From: Dellaglioa algida DSM 15638
GTDB lineage: Bacteria; Bacillota; Bacilli; Lactobacillales; Lactobacillaceae
Direction of reading: 5' to 3'
Length of the DNA stretch: 64,000 nt
Assembly (NCBI RefSeq): GCF_001434695.1
Contig: NZ_AZDI01000007.1
Location: 1 to 64,000, forward strand
Part shown: positions 27,953-37,026 of the stretch, piece by piece
How the letters are laid out: every line of letters begins with the position of its first letter
How positions within the stretch are numbered: position 1 is the stretch's first letter
Made by a program: the position numbers and the translations under genes
The notes under the pieces: model-generated
Seen by the model: only the letters and a program-made list of their open reading frames with translations
Database searches by the model: none
Told to the model about the DNA's origin: nothing

Positions 27953-28915
27953 ATGACAAACAAAGTTCTTTCAATTGTCGTTCCATGTTACAACGAACAA
28001 GAATCTATCCCACTTTTTTTTGATGCGGTTGAAAAAGAATCAGTTAACTTACCAAATGTAGCATTAGAATATTGGTTTATTAACGATGGCTCATCTGATA
28101 ATACGCTTAAAGAAATGCGCAAATTACAAAAAGCACACCCAGAAACAGTTCATTATGCATCATTTTCTCGTAATTTCGGTAAAGAGGCTGCTTTATATTG
28201 CGGCCTTCAAAAAGCAACCGGGGACTATGTCACAGTGATGGACGTTGATTTACAAGATCCAACTAGCTTCTTACCTAAGATGTTAGCTATTCTAGAAGAT
28301 CCTGAAAATGATTACGACTGTGTGGGTACACGCCGAACGACTCGTGAAGGCGAACCCGTTATTCGTTCCGCTTTTGCGACTCTTTTCTATAAGTTAATTA
28401 ACCGTATTTCAGATACTGAAATTGTTAATGGTGCCCGTGATTACCGCTTAATGACACGTCAAATGGTTGATGCTGTCTTATCAATGTCTGAATACAATCG
28501 CTTCTCAAAAGGTATTTTCAGCTGGGTTGGTTTTAACACAAAATACTTAGAATATACAAATCAAGAACGCGTTGCCGGTAAAACAAGTTGGAATTTCTGG
28601 GGATTATTCAAATACTCTTTAGATGGTATTATCGCTTTTTCAGAAGCACCTCTTTCAATTGCTACTTTTGTTGGATTTCTATCATTTGTTGGTTCTCTTT
28701 TCGCTATTATTTTTATTATAATTAGAGCCTTGATTTACGGAGACCCAACGGCTGGCTGGCCATCAACTATCTCAATCGTCTTAATGATGGGTGGCATCCA
28801 ACTTTTCTGTATTGGAATTCTTGGTAAATACTTAGGTAAAATTTTCTTAGAGGTTAAAAATCGTCCTATTTATATTGTAAAAGAATCAGATATATTTAGT
28901 TCAAAAAAGGATTAG
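27953..28915 (+). CDS. GtrB/CsbB-like undecaprenyl-phosphate glycosyltransferase, 320 aa
   Basis: Membrane-bound GT2 enzyme that should load a sugar from a nucleotide sugar onto undecaprenyl phosphate. SIVVPCYNEQESIPLFFDAV near 7-26, FINDGSSDNT near 43-52, VMDVDLQDP near 94-102 (metal site) and GARDYRLMTRQM near 160-171. Two C-terminal helices (about 235-260 and 272-296) anchor it. GGGGG RBS before ATG. Sits between gtrA and yfhO-like genes, forming a three-component glycosylation set. Confidence 0.92.
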   Translation: MTNKVLSIVVPCYNEQESIPLFFDAVEKESVNLPNVALEYWFINDGSSDNTLKEMRKLQKAHPETVHYASFSRNFGKEAALYCGLQKATGDYVTVMDVDLQDPTSFLPKMLAILEDPENDYDCVGTRRTTREGEPVIRSAFATLFYKLINRISDTEIVNGARDYRLMTRQMVDAVLSMSEYNRFSKGIFSWVGFNTKYLEYTNQERVAGKTSWNFWGLFKYSLDGIIAFSEAPLSIATFVGFLSFVGSLFAIIFIIIRALIYGDPTAGWPSTISIVLMMGGIQLFCIGILGKYLGKIFLEVKNRPIYIVKESDIFSSKKD

Positions 28916-28934
28916 TTACAGGAGGATTCTGGTT

Positions 28935-31772
28935 ATGTATAAGTTTCACTTCGATCTTAAAAAATCAAAAATGATGTACCTTTATTATCTTATTATTTTT
29001 GCAATTTTAGCCGGTCTTATTTTTGGGACTTACAAAACATCTGGATATTCTTTAATTCAAAGTCATGATCCTGCAGAACAACATCTACCTATACTAGAAA
29101 ATTATCGTCAGCTCCTTGGTAATTTCATTACCCACCCTTTCCAACCATTAAAAATGTGGTCTTGGAACTTAGGTATCGGGGCCGATCAATTTCAAACATT
29201 CGCTTATTATGTTATTGGCGATGTTTTTGCTTATATTACGTTATTATTTCCCTCAAGTGCCGTGGTAACTGTTTATCAGTTCACACTCGTCTTGAGGTTA
29301 TTTTGTGTTGGTTTATCTTTTATTTTCTTTGCACGACATTTCAAACTAAGTACAAGTGCAATTTTAACGGGAACGTTCATTTACCAGTTCACGTCATTTT
29401 CACTTTATTCGTCTGTCATGCAACCATTTTTTCTAACACCTTTTATTATTTTTCCGCTGTTAATTATTGGTATTGAGAAAATTCTACAAGGGGCTAGACC
29501 TCACTTCTTTATTCTCGTGTTAACTTGGACGTTCATCAGTAACTTCTATTTTTCCGTCGTTTTAGGTATCGGTGCACTGCTATACCTCATCTTACGTTAC
29601 GTTATTTACTACCGAAAACGGTTGAAATTTTTTAAAACAGCCGCCATTTTCTTGTTTAGTGCCATAACTAGCCTACTAGTTTCATCAATCATGTTATTAC
29701 CTGCTATGATTTCCGTGTTAGATTCGACACGATCTGGTGGTTTATTCGCTAATGGATTAAAGGTCTTCCCTATCTATTACTATATTAATCTTCCCGCCCA
29801 ACTAATTGCGAGTGGCCAGTCGACCTTTTGGACCAAATTCGGATTTAGCAGTTTTGCCGTTTTAGCGATTATTCACATTATTTACAATCGTAAGAAATAT
29901 CCATTATTAATAACGACTTTTATAATGGGTTTAATTATGCTTTTATTTCCATTATTTGGGGCCTTATTTAATGGTTTTCAAGCACCTTCCAACCGCTGGA
30001 TTCTCTTGTTATTTGTCCCAGTCGCATTAAGTAGTTCATTATTCATTGATAGCCTTAAAAAAATGGACCTAGCGGAACTTAAATTTATGGGGAAATGTCT
30101 TGTTGGTTATTTAATATTAGTTACCGTTCCTTTTTACATTAACGGTGAGACAGAAATTTTTATCCCTATCATTTTTTTAATTTCTTTCTTTGCAATTATT
30201 TTGTTATATCGTCTACGACGTTATTCCGGGCGGATTCTATTAAGTTTGGTTCTCTTAAACCTAGCTGCCACTGGAATTTCTTATGCTTCTCCATTCACGA
30301 ATACATTTAGTCATACCTTAATGCCCAGTGATGGATACCAATCTTTGTCTAAAAATATCTTTGCCGATTTAGACAAGGACATCCCTAAATCTAATGCATT
30401 TCGCGTTTCAACAATTAGTCGCAACTACAATTTTGGCGCTGATTTTATGTTACGTAATAATTTAAATCCTGATGTAAATCTCATTAATTCTTACTATTCC
30501 ATCCAGAATGGTTCCTTGAGTACTTTTTCAAATAATCTCCAAAATTCGCAGTATAACAATAATGTTCCCCTTGAAAACTTCGATGATCGAACGATTGCGA
30601 ATAACTTTTTAGGTGTAAAATATCTTTTCACAAAATCAGGTGAATTAAATGACACAAAAATTCCTTATGGTTATCGCCTGAGTCGCTCTAACCTTTCAAA
30701 GGACAAAACTGAACAAACAAATCTTTATGAGACGAAGAATAATTTTCCGTTAATATATTGGCAACCCAATGTCATTTCAGATGCTCGTTATACTAAGTTA
30801 TCAGCTTCAAATAAAGAACGCCAGTTGTCAAAAGCAGTTAGTATTGCTGATACTTCTGATTTCAAACAAACTGAACCAGTATCTGATGTCAAAAACGTCT
30901 CCTTTACGGTTGAAAAGACGAAGAATACGGGTCAACTGAACGAGTCAACTATACCCGTCATTGGCAATGAATATCACAATAACCCTGTTTTGGATACTTA
31001 CCACATAAAAATCAAAGATGCTAAAAAATATCAGAATTCTGAATTACATGTTTCTTTGACTAATATTAAACACGAGGCACTATCTGTTAAAGATCAAATG
31101 AACTTGGCCGTTCTAAATAACAAAATAGGTTCTGATAAACAGCTATTAGATACAAACGCATCATTGGCCTCACAAAAGTCACTCAGCAAACAATTAACAA
31201 CAGGTTCTTCAGGCACCAGTTATTCCATCGGTCTCAAGTCCAAAAAAACAACAAATAAGATTAAACAATTAGGTGTTGATAATCTCTCTTTCTTCAAGAT
31301 ATTGTCTGATACTACCTTAAATATGGGTTATCAAAAAAAGATGCCCGAAAGTTTGGAGTTACTTCTATCGAATTCAGGTACTTACTCATTCAAAATTAAA
31401 GTTACCGCCGTACCACTTGGTAAGACCTACATGAATGAAGTGAAAACTATTCAAAAAAATAAACTGCATTCTTTAAAATTTTCAACAAATAAAGTTGGGG
31501 GTTCAATAACGACTAAGGAACCAGGTATCTTAACTTCATCCATCCCTTACTCTGAAGGTTGGATAGCAACAGATAATGGTCATACCGTTTCAGTCATTAA
31601 AACAAATGAAGCGTTTATTGGCCTAAAGTTACAAAAAGGGACTCACCATATTGTTTACAGTTACAAAACACCTGGGTTGACCACTGGTGCTATACTCAGC
31701 GTCCTTGGGTTGCTCATTTGGTTTGTGTCAATCCTTGTACCCGTTGCTTGGGCTCGTTTTAAAAATCATTAG
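28935..31772 (+). CDS. YfhO family membrane glycosyltransferase, 945 aa
   Basis: Large GT-C-type membrane protein; family members transfer the lipid-linked sugar made by a CsbB-like enzyme to lipoteichoic or wall teichoic acid on the outer face. About 12-13 N-terminal helices (residues about 13-430), first outer loop with SHDPAEQHLPILENY (acidic residues of the active site), then a long extracytoplasmic domain (about 440-910) and one last C-terminal helix. AGGAGG precedes ATG. Length is near the family norm. Polymer and sugar here are inference. Confidence 0.88.
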   Translation: MYKFHFDLKKSKMMYLYYLIIFAILAGLIFGTYKTSGYSLIQSHDPAEQHLPILENYRQLLGNFITHPFQPLKMWSWNLGIGADQFQTFAYYVIGDVFAYITLLFPSSAVVTVYQFTLVLRLFCVGLSFIFFARHFKLSTSAILTGTFIYQFTSFSLYSSVMQPFFLTPFIIFPLLIIGIEKILQGARPHFFILVLTWTFISNFYFSVVLGIGALLYLILRYVIYYRKRLKFFKTAAIFLFSAITSLLVSSIMLLPAMISVLDSTRSGGLFANGLKVFPIYYYINLPAQLIASGQSTFWTKFGFSSFAVLAIIHIIYNRKKYPLLITTFIMGLIMLLFPLFGALFNGFQAPSNRWILLLFVPVALSSSLFIDSLKKMDLAELKFMGKCLVGYLILVTVPFYINGETEIFIPIIFLISFFAIILLYRLRRYSGRILLSLVLLNLAATGISYASPFTNTFSHTLMPSDGYQSLSKNIFADLDKDIPKSNAFRVSTISRNYNFGADFMLRNNLNPDVNLINSYYSIQNGSLSTFSNNLQNSQYNNNVPLENFDDRTIANNFLGVKYLFTKSGELNDTKIPYGYRLSRSNLSKDKTEQTNLYETKNNFPLIYWQPNVISDARYTKLSASNKERQLSKAVSIADTSDFKQTEPVSDVKNVSFTVEKTKNTGQLNESTIPVIGNEYHNNPVLDTYHIKIKDAKKYQNSELHVSLTNIKHEALSVKDQMNLAVLNNKIGSDKQLLDTNASLASQKSLSKQLTTGSSGTSYSIGLKSKKTTNKIKQLGVDNLSFFKILSDTTLNMGYQKKMPESLELLLSNSGTYSFKIKVTAVPLGKTYMNEVKTIQKNKLHSLKFSTNKVGGSITTKEPGILTSSIPYSEGWIATDNGHTVSVIKTNEAFIGLKLQKGTHHIVYSYKTPGLTTGAILSVLGLLIWFVSILVPVAWARFKNH

Positions 31773-31802
31773 TCTTTATAGAAATTTTGGGGGATTTATA
31801 TT

Positions 31803-33593
31803 TTGGTAAGTAAGTTTAGCTATCTAAAAAATCACGGACCCGTTCTCGGTGTGATTTCTGCAGTAAGTTTATTTTTAGTTTTACCTCAAATACTTAATCA
31901 CAGCTTAATATTAGGTGGTGATTCTTTATTTCATCTCAATCGCATCTACGATATATACATGCAATTTAAAACGGGGAACTTTAGTTATTTCCAATCAAAC
32001 TATGGATTTTTACAGAGCGGTCGTATCATCAATGCACTGTACGGACCGGGTTTTGCCTACCTCTTAGGTGCACTCTTAGTTCTTGTACACAACTGGATTA
32101 ACTTTCAAATTATAACGTCGTTCTTCGCTTTTTTCATTAGTGGTTATACTATGTTCTTTTTATCCAGAGAGATGGGATCAACAAAAAAAATATCTTTACT
32201 CACGGCTACCCTTTTTATGGGTAGCTTTTGGATTACTAGATGGTCAACCAATCAATCCTTCATGACCTGGGGCGTTATGCTCATGCCCTTGATTGTTCTA
32301 ATTGGTATTAAAATGCTTAAAAATGATTCCGAGAGCTTACATGTTCTGCCCTTTGCATTAATCTTTTCACTATTAATTCAGGTTCACGTATTAAGCACTT
32401 TAATGTCGATTATCGTTTTAGGTATCTTTTTTATATTTAGTATGATTAAAAACAAAAAAAGAAATCAACTTTTATTAAAATGTTTTTTTGCGGGAATGTT
32501 AACGTTACTTCTTACATTTAACGTTTGGGGGGCAATGTTAGACGTCTTCGGTTCTGAAAAGCTCTATTCTCCATTTTCAGAACTCAGTATGTCCAATTTT
32601 ACAACTGATATCTCTGTATCAACTTACGATACCACGCATATAGGATTCGTTTTAAGTCTTATTTTTCTTTTACAAATTGGTTTATATTTTTCAAAAAGTG
32701 TTAAATTTACAACACCTAATAAATTAGTTACTATTCTTGGTACATTTTTTTTAATCTTATCATCAAATCTTATTCCATGGACTAAATTAAGTAATCTTAT
32801 TCCCCAACTACAGAGCTCTTTACAATTTCCATACCGTTTCATCGGGTTTACCACGGTTTTATTATTAGCAGGGTTTGGAGTAACTATAACTTCACTACCA
32901 TCCGTGCGACTAAAAAGATATTTTGAAATTTCCATGGCCATATTAAGTAGTTTTTTACTGTTCCAATCCTATATGGACTTACAAAATAAAAGCACATTAT
33001 GGAACACAGATCGCCCTATTATTTCTAAATCTCTTAATGATTTTAAGAGCGAGTATGGGAATGAACAAATTAAACATATTTTTGTTTCATCACACCTAGG
33101 AAAAGGCCTTCAAATAGTTACAAATGAATCATCGGACTACCTACCTAAATACTATTCTGCCGATGCCACTTCATATAATCAGCGTGGTACAAATGGATAC
33201 CGAAATAAGGGAGATTCTGAAGCCTACGCTGCTTATGGTAAATATATTAATCGAAATACATCAGCCATTACTAAACGGGTCGTAAACGATAAACTTATTA
33301 TTTCTTGGAATGCTATAAAAAAAGCAGACAAAATACAGTTGCCGATTATTATTTATGCAAATTCGTTAATAACTTTAAATAACCATCATTTAAATAAAGA
33401 TAAAATGACATTATCAACAATTGGAACACCCACTATTACCTCACCAAAAGTAGGTAAGAATACATTAATTTTGTCATACCATTCAAATTTAATCACAACG
33501 AAAAGTATACTTATTATAATTTCTGCTTGGATAATCAGTGTTATAGCGCTCATCATTCTCACTATAAAAAAAAGGCACAAACCACATCTTTAG
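31803..33593 (+). CDS. Large membrane protein, GT-C/PTPS-related family, paralogue 2, 596 aa
   Basis: Paralogue of the proteins encoded at 22201 and 33721, aligning along the whole length. Shared first outer loop GGDSLFHLNRIYDIYMQFKTGN and then ALYGPGFAYLLG; about ten helices, a soluble outer domain from about 410 to 560 and a final helix. TTG start with GGGGGA nine bases upstream, the same pattern as its paralogues. It directly follows the YfhO gene (30 bp), so it is likely part of that operon. Role presumably in surface glycan decoration; donor and acceptor unknown. Confidence 0.72.
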   Translation: MVSKFSYLKNHGPVLGVISAVSLFLVLPQILNHSLILGGDSLFHLNRIYDIYMQFKTGNFSYFQSNYGFLQSGRIINALYGPGFAYLLGALLVLVHNWINFQIITSFFAFFISGYTMFFLSREMGSTKKISLLTATLFMGSFWITRWSTNQSFMTWGVMLMPLIVLIGIKMLKNDSESLHVLPFALIFSLLIQVHVLSTLMSIIVLGIFFIFSMIKNKKRNQLLLKCFFAGMLTLLLTFNVWGAMLDVFGSEKLYSPFSELSMSNFTTDISVSTYDTTHIGFVLSLIFLLQIGLYFSKSVKFTTPNKLVTILGTFFLILSSNLIPWTKLSNLIPQLQSSLQFPYRFIGFTTVLLLAGFGVTITSLPSVRLKRYFEISMAILSSFLLFQSYMDLQNKSTLWNTDRPIISKSLNDFKSEYGNEQIKHIFVSSHLGKGLQIVTNESSDYLPKYYSADATSYNQRGTNGYRNKGDSEAYAAYGKYINRNTSAITKRVVNDKLIISWNAIKKADKIQLPIIIYANSLITLNNHHLNKDKMTLSTIGTPTITSPKVGKNTLILSYHSNLITTKSILIIISAWIISVIALIILTIKKRHKPHL

Positions 33594-33720
33594 TAGCGTA
33601 ATGATTGCTACGACTCAATCTTAGGTAAGTTTATTACTTAAAATTATTATTGTTTCATAATAATAAAAATGATATTCTTATTATTTGATAAATTAAATAA
33701 ATTTTCGGGGAGTTAATATT

Positions 33721-35466
33721 TTGGTAAATAAATTTAAACATTTAAAAAGTAATTGGGCTATATTCGGCATCATCTTTGCGCTAAGTTTATTTTTGGTTCT
33801 ACCCCAATTACTCAATCATAGTTTAGTTTTGGGTGGGGACTCACTATTTCATTTTAATCGTATCTATGATACTTATATGCAATTTAAAACCGGTAACTAT
33901 AGTTATTTTCAGTCTAATTATGGTTTTCAGCAAAGTGGACGGGTAGTTAATGCTCTATATGGACCCGGAATGGCCTATTTGTTAGGTTCTTCATTACTAG
34001 TACTACAAAGTTGGATAAAATTTGAAGTTATGACCTCTTTTTTTATTTTCTTTGTAAGTGGTTATTCAATGTACTTTCTATCGAGAGAACTGAATTCAAC
34101 AAAGAAAATCTCATTATTAACGGCCAGTCTTTTTATGGGTAGCTTTTATGTTACCCGTTGGTCAATTGATCAAAATTTCATGACTTGGGGCGTCATGTTG
34201 ATGCCGTTAATTGTTTTAATTGGTATTAAAATGATTAAAAATAATGCACAGGATCTTAAGATACTTTCTTTAGCATTAATCGTTTCATTGATCATTCAAA
34301 TTCACCTGTTAAGTGCTTTAATGTCAATTGGGGTATTAGGTGTATTCTTTATTATTGGTTTTATTCAAACTAATCAAAAATTACAACTCTTTTTAAAATG
34401 TCTCTTTGCTTCTTTGTTATCATTAGTTTTAACATTCAACGTTTGGGGCAGCATGTTAGACATCTTCACAACTAATAAATTATATACAACATTTGCACAC
34501 GTAAATATGTCTAGTTCAACCATGAACCTCTCTACAGCGAATTATAGTCCTTCACAAATTGGATTAGTAATAAGCCTTATTTTTATTTTACAAATTGTAC
34601 TATTATTTTCGAAATGGCATGAAATATCATTAGCTAATAAGACAGTTACTATTTTGGGTATTTTCTTCCTTATCTTAACTTCGAGTCTTGTTCCTTGGAA
34701 TAGATTGGCTGCTTTAATTCCACCACTTCAAAATTTCTTACAATTTCCTTTCCGATTTGACAGCTTTGCCACTGTCTTACTTCTTGGCGGATTTGGTGCC
34801 ACAATTTCCACAATATCTTTACCAGGAGCAATTAAAAATGGTGAACTCTTTTTAATTATTGGAAGTATTTTCATATTAGGACAATCATATATTGATATTC
34901 AACATCAAAATGAAATATGGAATTCAGATAGTCCAGTCGCTTATAAAGGTAGTATTGTTTTTTCAAATCACCCAAATAAAAAGCAAATTAAACATGCATT
35001 CACCGATAATGATCTATCGAAGGGGCTAATACTTGCTAAAAAAATAGCACCCGATTATTTACCCAACAATAACTCTAAGAAAATAGATTTTCATAATAAC
35101 ACCTATATAAAAGACGTTATTATGCATCAACCCAATGTTATAAAAACAGTAACAGATAAAGGAAATTTAAATCTCAAATGGGTTGCAGCTAAAAAAGGAG
35201 AAAAAATCTCCTTACCTATTGTGCTTTACAGTAATTCAGAGATTACGCTAAATGGTAAAAAACTTAGAACGCAAGATATTAAGTTATCATCACTAAGTAG
35301 CCCAACTGTTAAATCAACTCAAAAAGGGATAAATACATTAACCCTTGGCTATCATTCTAAGATAATTACTAAAACTAGCCTAACTACGGTTATTTTGACT
35401 TGGATAATCAGTATTCTGGCCGCTATTACGTTAACTTTCAAGAAATCTAAAAAAGAAATCAGTTAA
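33721..35466 (+). CDS. Large membrane protein, GT-C/PTPS-related family, paralogue 3, 581 aa
   Basis: Third copy of the family. Starts TTG with GGGGAG nine bases upstream. GGDSLFHFNRIYDTYMQFKTGN in the first outer loop, SRELNSTKKISLLTA after the early helices and WGSMLDIFTTNKLY in the middle are near-identical to paralogue 1. The C-terminal outer domain diverges most, which would fit different acceptors. The 127-bp gap before it may carry its own promoter; a strong terminator follows. Function unproven. Confidence 0.72.
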   Translation: MVNKFKHLKSNWAIFGIIFALSLFLVLPQLLNHSLVLGGDSLFHFNRIYDTYMQFKTGNYSYFQSNYGFQQSGRVVNALYGPGMAYLLGSSLLVLQSWIKFEVMTSFFIFFVSGYSMYFLSRELNSTKKISLLTASLFMGSFYVTRWSIDQNFMTWGVMLMPLIVLIGIKMIKNNAQDLKILSLALIVSLIIQIHLLSALMSIGVLGVFFIIGFIQTNQKLQLFLKCLFASLLSLVLTFNVWGSMLDIFTTNKLYTTFAHVNMSSSTMNLSTANYSPSQIGLVISLIFILQIVLLFSKWHEISLANKTVTILGIFFLILTSSLVPWNRLAALIPPLQNFLQFPFRFDSFATVLLLGGFGATISTISLPGAIKNGELFLIIGSIFILGQSYIDIQHQNEIWNSDSPVAYKGSIVFSNHPNKKQIKHAFTDNDLSKGLILAKKIAPDYLPNNNSKKIDFHNNTYIKDVIMHQPNVIKTVTDKGNLNLKWVAAKKGEKISLPIVLYSNSEITLNGKKLRTQDIKLSSLSSPTVKSTQKGINTLTLGYHSKIITKTSLTTVILTWIISILAAITLTFKKSKKEIS

Positions 35467-35475
35467 CTCAAAATT

Positions 35476-35512
35476 AAAAACTGGCATCCATACGTTATGG
35501 GTGCCAGTTTTT
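35476..35512 (+). terminator. Terminator of the glycosylation operon
   Basis: AAAAACTGGCATCCAT pairs with ATGGGTGCCAGTTTTT, with a TACGT loop. About ten bases after the last stop. Confidence 0.88.
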
Positions 35513-35768
35513 AATTTCAATTCATTGTATTTAATCTCCTCGCTTATACTCATATGCGCCAATACTAATATCAAATCATTAAATATTATATTTTTCCGTT
35601 AAATAATAAAATATAAATCCATTATTAAGTAAGCCTTTCCATTGAGCTCCGGTTTACGTTAACGCAATATATTTAATATCCCCCTCTATTCTTTTATAAA
35701 AAAATTTTATGTAATTGATTTAAATGTATGATAGAATATTAAAATACTTTGGAAAATGAGAATTACAA
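35513..35768. other. Intergenic region, no gene seen
   Basis: AT-rich DNA between the glycosylation-operon terminator and the small membrane protein gene (total gap 302 bp with the terminator). A possible -10 (TAGAAT) lies about 35 bp before the TTG start, without a convincing -35. Nothing else recognised. Confidence 0.35.
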
Positions 35769-36146
35769 TTGAAAGAAAAAACTTTAGTTGTTACTAATGG
35801 GATTGTTGGTTTAATCGGGGGAATATTTTTAATTTTTGCACCTATATTTTTAGCTGGAAGTGTTGTGTCAGATGCTGTTTCTAGTGTCAATCATGATACA
35901 ATATCAGCGTCTTCAACTTCAGGCGCTTCAGTATTCATTCTTATCGTTAAAGTTGCGGTATTAGTTTTAGGAATTATGGGCGCAGTTAAGTTCAAAAATT
36001 CAGATAAAATTGCTGCTGCACCAAGCGTTTTATTAATTGTTGGTGGCGCCGTTTCTATGGTTCCATTCTTAGGCTGGGCTGGCGGAATTGTTACAATCGT
36101 CGGTGGTTCAATTTACTTAGCTAACATTAAAAAATTCAACGATTAA
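35769..36146 (+). CDS. Small membrane protein, DUF4064-like, 125 aa
   Basis: Unknown function. Three or four hydrophobic segments: about 8-35, 52-73, 82-98 and 100-118, with a Ser/Thr-rich loop after the first. The layout fits the DUF4064 family of small Gram-positive membrane proteins. Start is TTG with a weak SD (GGAAAATGAG), so the start is less sure than for neighbours. Own terminator at 36165. Confidence 0.6.
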   Translation: MKEKTLVVTNGIVGLIGGIFLIFAPIFLAGSVVSDAVSSVNHDTISASSTSGASVFILIVKVAVLVLGIMGAVKFKNSDKIAAAPSVLLIVGGAVSMVPFLGWAGGIVTIVGGSIYLANIKKFND

Positions 36147-36164
36147 CATTTAAATCTTAATAAA

Positions 36165-36209
36165 AATAAGGCGTAATTTCGATATTCCATCGAAATTACG
36201 CCTTTTATT
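36165..36209. terminator. Intrinsic terminator after DUF4064-like gene
   Basis: GGCGTAATTTCGAT pairs with ATCGAAATTACGCC, then TTTTATT. Flanking A run allows function in both directions. Confidence 0.87.
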
Positions 36210-36277
36210 GTATTTAAATATGTGGCAAGTCACCGGCAAAAAAATTAATTATATCAGAACATCCCCGATAATTAAAA

Positions 36278-36334
36278 AACGCCTTTATGAATAGACAGGA
36301 ATTTATCTCTAGCCCGTCCACACATAAAGGCGTT
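36278..36334 (-). terminator. Long hairpin terminator after udk
   Basis: AACGCCTTTATG pairs with CATAAAGGCGTT; within the 33-base loop GACAGG can pair with CCCGTC. On the minus strand it ends in a T run, about 40 bp after the udk stop. Confidence 0.7.
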
Positions 36335-36372
36335 CGCTAAAATGCATCTTGTCACTATACGTACTTTTCTAT

Positions 36373-37008
36373 CTAATCTTTTTGTAAAATGTCGCGAACT
36401 TTAGTTGATAATAAATCAATTGCAACGGTATTTGCGCCACCTTCTGGCACAATGATATCTGCATAACGTTTGGTTGGTTCAATGAACTGGTTGTACATTG
36501 GTTTAACCGTCTTAACATATTGATTAATAATTGATTGTAATGAACGATCACGTTCTTTCATATCGCGGGTAATACGACGAATAATACGTAAATCATCATC
36601 CGTATCAACAAAGACTTTAATATCCATCAAGTTTCTAAGTCTTTCATCCCCAAGGATTAAGATTCCTTCAACGATAATAACATCTTGTGGTTCCGTTTTG
36701 ATTGTTTCACTTGAACGCGTGAACTTTGTGTAATCGTAAACTGGCATATCAATTGCTTCATTATTTAGCAACTGTTCTAAATCACTAATCATGCGATCAT
36801 TATCAAAAGCAAGCGGATGATCGTAATTAACTGCCTTACGGTCGTCCATGCTCATATCAGCTTGATCGTTGTAATACGTATCTTGCTGTAAAATCATGAT
36901 CGATTCACCAGCTAATTGTGAATAAATGGCGTTACTAACTGTTGTTTTACCACTACCAGTACCACCGGTTACACCAATAATAATGGGACGCTTTGTTCGT
37001 TTACTCAT
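36373..37008 (-). CDS. udk: Uridine kinase, 211 aa
   Basis: Pyrimidine salvage: phosphorylates uridine and cytidine. P-loop [17 protein letters not shown] (residues 13-29), QQDTYYND near 41-48, NYDHPLAFD near 61-69, IIVEGILIL near 110-118, [13 protein letters not shown] near 144-156. Length normal. It lies 18 bp after wecB on the same strand, so probably co-transcribed. Confidence 0.95.
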   Translation of the reverse strand: MSKRTKRPIIIGVTGGTGSGKTTVSNAIYSQLAGESIMILQQDTYYNDQADMSMDDRKAVNYDHPLAFDNDRMISDLEQLLNNEAIDMPVYDYTKFTRSSETIKTEPQDVIIVEGILILGDERLRNLMDIKVFVDTDDDLRIIRRITRDMKERDRSLQSIINQYVKTVKPMYNQFIEPTKRYADIIVPEGGANTVAIDLLSTKVRDILQKD

Positions 37009-37026
37009 TCTTTAGAAATCCTCCAT

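Noticed and set aside
29156-29476. 106-codon frame inside the YfhO gene
   Set aside because: Overlaps fully a large conserved gene in another frame; no RBS.
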